Translations under genes and position numbers: made by a program
Notes under the pieces: model-generated
The model's database searches: none
What the model was told of the DNA's origin: nothing
The model's input: the letters and a program-made list of their open reading frames with translations, nothing else
Shown: one piece after another, positions 56,477 to 64,000 of the stretch
Numbering within the stretch: position 1 is the stretch's first letter
How the letters are laid out: each line of letters opens with the position of its first letter
Assembly: GCA_010356995.1 (NCBI GenBank)
Contig: ML996702.1
Location: forward strand, 515,013 to 579,012
Reading direction: 5' to 3'
Source: Trichodelitschia bisporula
Taxonomy: Eukaryota > Ascomycota > Dothideomycetes > Phaeotrichales > Phaeotrichaceae
DNA: 64,000 nt

Positions 56477-58799
56477 ATGGGCCTGCTGTGAGACTTACCC
56501 CTCCCCTCCAACCCCACCACCACCCCCCCCCCCAATCACCCCCCCCCTAAACCCCACAAACACATAGCGAACTAACGCCGTGCACAAAACAGAGCCATAG
56601 GCACCCCTCTCGACTGGCCAGAAGCCAAGAAAGAAGCCTCCAAAGTCCGCGAATGGGGCATCGAGGTACGCTCTTTGTTCCGGGCCGCAGGGCCGCGCAC
56701 CGTACAACGCCGCTTACCCGCTCGCACAGCAACTCCTGGCCATATGGCGCCGCGCCAAGGGCAAAGAGCGCGACGCCATGCTCTGGGGCGACGAGGTGTG
56801 TGGAATACTCCTGCTCCAGCCCCTCTCTGTGCGCTGACGCGCGCCCCGCCCGGGACCGTAGATCGAGTATCTGGTCGTGTGCTTCGATGACCAGGGCCGC
56901 AGAGTGCGGCTCAGCCTGCGCCAGGCTGATATCCTGACCGCGCTGGCGGAGGACGAGAAGTTGCTGCGTGAGGGCGGTGGCGTGCCCGATTTGCAGCGCG
57001 GTGATGCCAGGCCGGAACATGTGGCGCCTGTGTTTCATCCAGAGTTTGGGAGGTTTATGCTCGAGGCTACGCCGGGCAAGCCTTGGGGGATTGGGTTCAA
57101 GGACTTGTTGGATGTGGAGCCGAATATGAAGCTTAGGTATGTGGGGAGAAGGCTGTGGTGGTGATGTGTTGGCTGATGGTTTCTGTCCGACAGGCGCAGG
57201 ATTGCGAAGGAGCATATGCACGCAACTGAGTTCCCGATTACGCTGACCACGTTTCCGCGTCTCGGGTGCGCGGACTGTACGACGCCGGCGTATCCGGTCT
57301 CCGGCCCGAAACTACGTTCGCAGTTCCTGCCGGATGAGATCGCGAACCCGCATATTCGCTTTCCGACCCTGGCGGCGAATATCCGCGCGAGGAGGGGGCG
57401 GAAGGTCGAGATCAACGTGCCTGTCTTTCGCGACGTGAATACGCCCTGGCCGTTCAAGGACCCGACTGTCAACTACGACCTGCACAACTGGCCCGAGGAT
57501 GACGATGTGCGCAACGGTGCGGCGAAGGAGAACCACATCTACATGGATGCCATGGCGTTTGGGATGGGCAGCTGCTGTCTGCAAATCACCTTCCAGTCAA
57601 AGAACATCGAGGAGGGCCGCAAGATGTACGACCAGCTCAGTCCCCTCGGCCCCATCATGCTCGCCCTCACCGCCGCAACCCCGATATACAAGGGCTTCCT
57701 CGCCGACACCGACGTGCGGTGGAACCAAATCAGCCGCGCAGTCGACGACCGAACGGCCGAGGAACTAGGCGAAAAGGTACACCCGCCCCCCTCCCCTCTG
57801 CTCTCCATGCTAACCGCACAGCCCCTCGCCCACGACCGCTGGCGCATCCCCAAATCACGCTACGCCTCTAACTCCACCTACATATCGCAAGACCCACGCC
57901 TGCGCCCGGAATACCTCGACCCGGAGCTCGTCATCGACCCCGTGCTAAAAGCGCGCCTCGTCGCCGGCGGGCTAGACGACATCCTCGCGACACACTTCGC
58001 CCACCTCTTCATCCGCGACCCCATCGTCGTCTTCGCCGAGGATCTACAAACGCTCGACCTGTCCAAAACCGACCACTTCGAAAACTTGCAGTCGACGAAC
58101 TGGCAACACATGCGCTTCAAGCCGCCCCCGCCCGGCAACGACACGGGTTGGCGGGTTGAGTTCCGCCCTATGGAGATTCAAATCACAGATTTCGAAAACG
58201 CGGCTTTTAGTATCTTTATGGTGCTTATTACCCGGGTTATTCTGAGCTTCGATCTTAATTTCTACCTGCCCATTGCGCGGGTCACGGAAAATATGGAAAC
58301 CGCGCACCGCCGCGACGCGGTCTCCGAACAGCGGTTTTATTTCCGCAAAGACCCGTTCGGGCCCGCGCGTGGACATCCTGGCTCCGGATCCGCGCCCGGC
58401 AGCGGCACGGCTACGCCATCGCTTCCGCCCGTCGAAGACGAATACACGCTCATGACCGTCAACGAAATCATCAACGGGCAGGCGGACGACGGGAGCGGGC
58501 GCCCCGGGTTCCCCGGATTGATACCGCTCGTAGAATCTTATCTCGATAGTGTGAACGTCGATGTCGAGACCATGTGCCAGTTGGCGCGGTATTTGGATTT
58601 GATCCGAAGGCGGGCGGATGGGAGGCTTTGGACGGGGGCGAAGTGGATGAGGGGGTTTGTGCAGCAGCATGAGAAATATAAAGGGGATAGTGTAGTGGGA
58701 GAGGAGGTTGAGTATGATTTGATGAGGGTTGTGGAGGGGATTGGACGTGGGGAGACGGCGTGGGGGCTTGAGAAGCTGGGGGTGCTTGGGAAGGGGTAG
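56477..58799 (+). CDS. GSH1: Glutamate-cysteine ligase catalytic subunit
   Basis: Makes gamma-glutamylcysteine from glutamate, cysteine and ATP, the first and limiting step of glutathione synthesis in the cytosol. Six exons: 56477-56487, 56593-56665, 56730-56795, 56862-57136, 57194-57776 and 57822-58799, giving 661 residues. The first exon is only 11 nt (ATG GGC CTG CT). Splicing it restores the family start MGLLAIGTPLDWPEAKK. Conserved blocks in order: AMLWGDEIEYLVV, GRFMLEATPGKPWG, VEPNMKLRRRIAKEHM, ITLTTFPRLGC, MDAMAFGMGSCCLQITFQ, TAATPIYKGFLADTDVRWN and FENAAFSIFMVLI. The fifth intron (57777-57821) is 45 bp, a multiple of three with no stop, so an unspliced message would still be open. 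It has a GCTAAC branch site and its removal restores EKPLAHDRWRIPKSRY, so I treat it as an intron. Confidence 0.95.
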
Positions 58800-59306
58800 G
58801 GGTTAGAGGGTACAGGGTAGAGGGATTCAATTGGGCGGTTTGCTTGTCTTTTTCAGCTTGTGGGTAAGAATCCGCGGTGTGTCTTTGGGTGCGGATGGTG
58901 CTGTGGAGGGTTAGGAGCAGTATACTTCGACTCAAGGCCAAAGTCAATAGACCATCAGCAGGGAACCGAGCCATACACATATCACGGCATCTACAAGAAT
59001 ACTTGAGATCCACGACCAAGTCACTTTTTCTGTTGAAAACCAAATGCCGCTCTCAGGGCATGGAAATGGCAGATTTTCTGGCTTGATGGATTCGCTTTGT
59101 ATTATAGATTCACCCACGCAGCACCAACGTACACGGAATCGCCCCATGTTGGCCCAGACATCGCAAACATACTTCACGCCCCCCTCTTGCCCTTTCCCAC
59201 GCAAATTGTCAGTGAAAATTGGGAGGCTGAGCCGACGCCTTGTGACAGAGACGAAAGCTGTCCTGCGATGCGAATTCCCGTTAGTGCTGACAAAATTCTT
59301 TGAAGC
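58800..59306. other. Spacer
   Basis: This is the 3' side of the glutamate-cysteine ligase gene. I see no gene, repeat or motif that I can support. Confidence 0.5.
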
Positions 59307-59762
59307 TCATTCAGACGAAAGGCGAGCCAGCTGAGAAGCCGGGGCCAGGCCCGGGGTGTAGAGGGCAAATTCACCCATAACCGTCCCCTTAGGGATGACG
59401 GTTCCAGTCTTTAGGACCATGTGCTTGGGTATAACCGACCGGGCTGGCAGGAGCATGGCCGTTGGAATTCTTATCGACAAGTGCAGAATGCTGTCAACCT
59501 TTAATATAAGCTCTTCCTCCAGCATCTGGGCGTCCCCGGCCTGGACCGGTTCCGACTGCACCGGAGTGCCCACGAACGAGCTGACGATGCTAGCCTCATT
59601 GATCCCCGACTCCGTGAAGGTACGCGTAGGGGAGAAGAACTCGGAAGCGCAAAAGCGCCTCCGTTTCCCCACCCTCGCGTATATATAAACCTCCACCGCC
59701 CGCACGATATAATTGCCATGTATAAGGCGTCCGGCGGATGGCGCGTTTGGGAACCATTTCAA
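59307..59762 (-). pseudogene. Cytochrome P450-like relic
   Basis: A 151-codon frame whose part around residues 85-135 resembles the K-helix and following strand of fungal P450 monooxygenases. ILKVDSILHLSIRIP corresponds to the common KLDSFLKESxR segment, and VLKTGTVIPKGTV to the usual xLSDGTxIPKGT. The ExxR glutamate appears replaced by Leu. I see no I-helix threonine motif upstream and no heme-binding FxxGxRxC downstream, so this can only be a remnant of a host gene. Flanking sequence to 60169 shows nothing further. A chance match cannot be excluded. Confidence 0.35.
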
Positions 59763-60169
59763 GCCGAATAAGAGGAAGGGGCTGTTCCAGGGGCCATCGC
59801 CACCGATGATGCCAGACCCGCTCGATTTCTCATCCTCCCTATACTCCCGGCGAGCAATTCGATTTATATTGCTGAATGTTGTGTTTTTGACTGATGATAT
59901 TTTCGGTGAGGGGGAAGACCGTGAGCAAGGCGGTTCGGTGTTGACTCGAACCGAGCCTTTTCTGCCGCATACTGCTCTGGAGGTAGGATACCCAGTTGGT
60001 AACGACGAGGTGCAGCGGACTGGTGGGTTTCGGCCGTCGCAAATGACTGAGCGTCGGAGGCATCGTCTTGGTCTTCGCCGTCCTGCCGGTTCGCTGCCTA
60101 TACCGAGAAAGTATAGAGACTCTGCAGCTAACGGGGAACGCTCGTTAGGCTTCGACTCTCCGCCTTCAA

Positions 60170-61610
60170 TCAGCTATACCGCGCGGTTGAACATGTCTGC
60201 GATCGTTGACTTGAACCTATGTGTGGGAATAGGTACCCTGCCGATCTGTCGCTCCGGTACTCCACCATACCCCGCAAGAGATCAATGACGTTGATAAAGG
60301 CCTTGACTATCCAGTGGCCGCCAGCACCGAACAAGCCTCTGCTTTGAAGGTATATACAGGGGGCGAGATGAAAGCAATCGATGATGGACAACGCAATCAG
60401 ATCCAAGGCTAAGTCGACGACGCGCGGGATGTATAATTCGAGTTCGCGGGCGGCGTTGACATCTGTGACCGTCTGACTGCGCGGAGGCTGATAGGTTCGA
60501 TCAAAGTCTGGGAAGGACTCGACAGCGGGCGAGAGTGGTTTCAATTCCACGGTTACAGCGTTGTGCGGTTCATGAAGGGGGATGTGCGGAGTGTGAGAAT
60601 GCGGTTTGCAGATGGATTGTGCACGGCCGTATACGAATCAGGTAAAGCAATGGTATCGTTGGCGGAATCGAAGATGCGGGCCTTCTTGCCAGATCCGAGA
60701 GAGCGCTTGATGTACGCAGAAATATAGAATGCGAACGTCGGAGCGCTTTAGATCAGCCGTTGCTCATCGCACCAATGAGGACGTTTGTATATCCTCAACG
60801 ACCTCGATACCTTCGACCGAGATGATATAGACCTATGCCTAGCGGGTGTTCGCATAGCCCCTAGGTCATAGTATACTAGGGTGACCTACCGTGAAGGTTT
60901 CGTCCGCTTCGTCGGGAGGTACGTCTGGTACTTGCTGATCAGGAACCCCGGCATGCTCTCTTCTTCGGCAAGGGGAGCGGACTCCTTGATTGTCTTCGAG
61001 TCCATGGTGCTATGCAGCTCCGCTGTTAGCATGATATTATTGTGGTCGGCCGTAGTCATCCTCACCTTTCCCATTGCAGTCAAACCGTTGCAAAGTTTCT
61101 CTGGAAGCGATGACCGGCGCGGTGAGTGCTTATGGCGCAGCAACCGTGGGCTTCAGAACCTTCGACGACGATGCCGCCTTGTGCGCTTTGAATGTCGACG
61201 TTTTAAAGGCGCCTTTCCCCGAGCTCTTGAGGGTTTTCTTGGAGGGAATGCTGGGGGGAACGTCCGGGTCGGTGCTGTCCACGAACACCGAGACGGGCGG
61301 GATGTAGACATATTCCGGAGCGGGGCCAGCCACCGATAGGGCGGCGAGGGCGACTTGCAGCTCATCAGCATCAGCAGGCGGATCGGCTGTAGTAGCATGC
61401 TCGGCGGCGGATTCATCGGGCGCGGCGGCGGCAATGCCAGGCGCGGCTGCGGCATCTATCGAGAGGGTCCCAAACACATCTGGCAGAGTATTGATGTTAG
61501 CGGCCGGAGCGGCGGGAGCACTGGTCGGAGCGGCCGAATTGACATGACCGAGTTTGGTTGATGATGGCGTATATATTTGAGAGATGATTCTAGCAATATT
61601 ACCAACCGGA
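60170..61610 (-). CDS. Possible multi-exon hypothetical gene, Ala/Pro-rich N-terminus
   Basis: I do not recognise it. On the minus strand 61610-61130 is an open frame rich in Ala, Pro, Ser and Lys (containing DVFGTLSIDAAAAPG and EYVYIPPVSVFVDSTDPDV). Downstream there are protein-like stretches with plausible GT...AG boundaries: around 61020-60890 (MDSKTIKESAPLAEEESMPG or a shifted frame), 60830-60780 (VYIISVEGIEVVEDIQT), 60720-60600 (AYIKRSLGSGKKARIFDSAN) and 60550-60170 (containing ARELELYIPRVVDLALDLIA). I could not build a single convincing splice model, and no start codon is certain. It could be a fast-evolving gene, several fragments or a decaying gene. Boundaries are approximate. Confidence 0.3.
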
Positions 61611-62148
61611 CTCTTCCTGTAGGGAATCTAACTTACTGTAAAGGGGCATTAGTTATAAGAATGACAATATTGAATAATCATGAGCTGTGGAATATAGAAC
61701 AAAGCACGAGCTCCGTTGCGGAGGTCGCAAGGCACCATGTCCAGGCGAGATGGGTAGGAGAAATCTGCGAGAAGTGTGGCATTTGCAAACGTGTGAATTT
61801 TCGATGCAGTGCTCAAAAGAGTCTATACAGAAATGTACCAAAGGCAATGATCGATGAAGAGTGATGTTGTAAAGAAAGAAATCCAGCAAGCGAGTCAAGT
61901 AATTTACCTCCCGCGACGAGCATTTACGCCCGCACGGACCACTAAGCGAGCCAATCACCACCAACCTCCGTCACCAGCTCTCGGACCGACAATTCCCCGC
62001 CGCAACCTCACCACCACACACCCAATCACCGCGTCACGCATCGCCGCGCGCCGCAGCAGCTCACAACAACTACCCGTCGCACATCGCATCGCGCACTCGC
62101 TCAACCCGTTACTTCCCACCTCATCTCTTCGTACACAAAAGAGCCGCG
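61611..62148. promoter_or_regulatory. LSM3 upstream region
   Basis: No gene I can support. It holds the LSM3 promoter. A 104-codon frame on the minus strand (61653-61964) is Cys/His-rich but matches nothing I know. Confidence 0.45.
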
Positions 62149-62543
62149 ATGGCCTCCCCCTCCGAACCCGGCAACCGCCCCGACGAGCCCCTCGACCTAG
62201 TCCGGCTGTGCCTCGACGAGATCGTCTTCGTGAAGCTGCGCGGGGACCGCGAGCTCAAGGGCCGGTTGCACGTAGGCTCCCATACACCCTTCAACCCCAA
62301 GCCCACACTCTGACATACACTCAGGCGTACGACAGCCACTGCAACGTGGTCCTCGGCGAGGTCGAGGAGACGATATACAAGTTCGAGGAGGATGACGAGG
62401 ATGCGGAGCCGGTGGTTAGTGTCCTGTGTGGGGTTGTGCGGGCGCCCGACTGACTGACGGAATAGACGATCAAGAAGCAGTCCGAGATGCTGTTTGTGCG
62501 GGGTGATTCGGTGGTGTTGATTTCGCCGAATCCGCCTTCGTGA
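62149..62543 (+). CDS. LSM3: U6 snRNA-associated Sm-like protein LSm3
   Basis: A subunit of the Lsm1-7 ring (cytoplasmic mRNA decay) and the Lsm2-8 ring (binds the 3' end of U6 snRNA in splicing). Three exons: 62149-62271, 62325-62414 and 62466-62543, giving 96 residues, the normal size. Sm motif 1 reads [18 protein letters not shown], then [20 protein letters not shown], with the first intron between H and A. An acidic loop ([12 protein letters not shown]) typical of LSm3 follows. Sm motif 2 is [15 protein letters not shown]. Both introns are just over 50 bp and in phase 0. An Edc3-like relic, whose intact family members also act in decapping, lies elsewhere in the window but is not adjacent. 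Confidence 0.96.
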
Positions 62544-63322
62544 TGGGGGAGTAGGGTAACCTTACATGCGTGCTGCGGAAGTGGCTGGAATTATTTTGAA
62601 AAGCAGGGTTTGAGGGGATTCAGGAGTGGAAGAAGTAGAAAACAAAGGCAGCGACTCTTTGTATGAAGGGATACGGCTTTGATACCCTGACAGAAGTAGA
62701 CACACGGCGTCAGAGCTCGAAAGCGGATGACGACTATGAGGGACCGAGTCAGAGGAATAAAGGCCTGGGAGATGATGAGCAGTGTCGCACCGCTGGTCAT
62801 AGATGACAATGCGATTATGTTTTAGAAGCATCAATTCATTGACGCCGGACTCGCGTTATATACACCCGAAGACTCCATTCCCATCCGCGCCCCATACGCC
62901 CAGCAATAACGCCGCCCATCTACTCATAGCACACCCCTTGAAATCGAAGACTCAAAAAGGGAATAAAGATGTCAAGTCATCGCGTCATTCCATCGTGAAC
63001 GCGACACTGAAGCACTCGACAAAGCGAGCAAAAACGGATGAAATGAGGGACAAGAAGGCGGGGTATTAAAGACTTTCAAAGCATGTCCATACATGCCGAC
63101 AATACGCCTCCACCAAGCGGCAGAGGCGCAACAGAGACCGGTCCAGGAGCAAATATTCGCTAAAGGTTGAGCCGTCGCTCTTCATTACGCTATCCCTCCA
63201 GGTGGCCCAAGGATAAAAGGATAGGGTATCCTAGTGCTGGAGATGACATCGCTTGGGTATTCGCAATTGCAAACCAGAACGAAAGACGACGGGGTATGCG
63301 AAGCGGAGGACAATCCAAGAGG
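62544..63322. other. Convergent spacer
   Basis: Sequence between LSM3 (+) and the cyclin gene (-), presumably both 3' untranslated regions. No gene or clear repeat is seen. Confidence 0.5.
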
Positions 63323-64000
63323 CTACCGCTTGCGCAACGACTGGCTGCCGCAGCTGTCGCGCCCAGCGGGCGGCAGGATGAATCCCCGCGCCAGCTCGGC
63401 TTCGACGAAGATAGAGGCGCGCTTGAACCGGCTCGCTGTGTACTTATCGTACACGGCTGAGTGATGCTTACGCGGGTTGTCGCAGCACTCAATGGTGATA
63501 GAGAGCAAGGTGCGGAGCTGTGAGTAGGTGTACTGCGAGTAGTGCACATGGGCTGGTCCCTAGAAGAGGTTAGGTTGATCTTGTGTCTGGAAAAAAAGAG
63601 TCATACCCAATCGCCCTTGTTGAGCAGGAGGCGTGCCAAGCAGTGGGCGCCCGCAGCGGCGAAGCTGGGCAGACAGCCGACGAACCGCTCGTCCATGATC
63701 ATGACTTCCAGAAAGTATTTAGCCAGCGTGCGGGTCTCGAGATCGTAGTCGTCAGCCTTGCTAATACGCCGGAGGAAGCTCATCGGGCCGGGCCATCCGA
63801 GCTCAAAGTCCAGCATGCTGAGCATGTACCGCTCAGCCTTCAGAATCTCGTCCGCGGTGTACCCGCTGTCGACCATGTAGACAATCTCCTGGACCGATGG
63901 GCAGTTGATTTCCTCATACTTGGCAGCAAGGAGGATGGCAGTCGCACCAACCAGCTGCAGTTTGCCAAGAGACACGACCTTAACAGATAGGAAGCGGTCA
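63323..64000 (-). CDS. nimE: G2/mitotic B-type cyclin (3' part, runs off window)
   Basis: A regulatory subunit of Cdk1 for entry to mitosis, acting in the nucleus. The visible exons are 64000-63607 (cut by the window edge) and 63559-63323; the 47-bp intron joins W to GPAHVHYSQYTYSQL. It covers the end of the first cyclin box and all of the second: DRFLSVKVVSLGKLQLVGAT, AAKYEEINCPSVQEIVYMVD, ILKAERYMLSMLDFELGWPG, SFLRRISKADDYDLETRTLA and AAAGAHCLARLLLNKGDW. These blocks are near-identical in character to Aspergillus NimE. The C-terminus ends SQSLRKR. The N-terminus with the destruction box lies beyond the window. Confidence 0.94.

Noticed and set aside
1-64000. CRISPR arrays, bacterial operons or horizontally acquired clusters
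   Set aside because: No spaced direct repeats of CRISPR type were seen; genes have short fungal introns and typical ascomycete relatives.

Overview
The window is nuclear DNA of a filamentous ascomycete (Pezizomycotina). The protein-coding genes carry introns of about 45-105 bp with GT...AG ends and CTAAC-type branch sites. The gene set includes an SREBP-type regulator, an NsdD-type GATA factor and a B-type cyclin, which together fit a mould. The species cannot be fixed from sequence alone. GC content is fairly high, and many of the proteins carry Gln/Pro/Gly/Glu low-complexity inserts.

Layout: 1-11.1 kb has no recognisable intact gene. It holds retroelement fossils (a Ty3/Gypsy-like RNase H fragment and a Copia-like integrase fragment), a 146-bp palindrome, and a heptamer satellite with an assembly gap of 130 N. 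At 11.1-14.9 kb is a 1260-residue protein with a STAND-type N-terminal helical domain and a long disordered tail. At 15.6-17.4 kb (-) is a broken Edc3/YjeF_N-like gene, followed by simple repeats. From 18.4 to 33.2 kb lies a compact gene block: phospholipase D (-), cyanase (+), secreted FAD-linked oxidoreductase (-), a YAP-binding/Glomulin family protein (+) and the SREBP homologue srbA (-). From 33.2 to 51.4 kb is an 18-kb gene desert between the divergent srbA and nsdD genes. After nsdD (51.4-53.1 kb, +) comes another gene-free 3.4 kb, then glutamate-cysteine ligase (56.5-58.8 kb, +), a cytochrome P450-like relic (-), a doubtful Ala-rich gene (-), LSM3 (+) and the 3' part of a cyclin B gene running off the right edge (-).

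The genes do not form an obvious single pathway. Several bear on sterol/hypoxia control (srbA), redox (glutathione synthesis, a Yap1-partner family member), nitrogen/cyanate detoxification, lipid signalling and development (nsdD). The features most worth following up are the 18-kb desert between two regulators, a short motif related to TACGGTACAGTAC that recurs in intergenic DNA, the STAND-N fusion protein with a duplicated EMWSEYK motif, and the palindromic CACGTG site in a divergent promoter. I found no convincing new multi-gene system, no CRISPR array, and no tRNA or rRNA gene that I can support.
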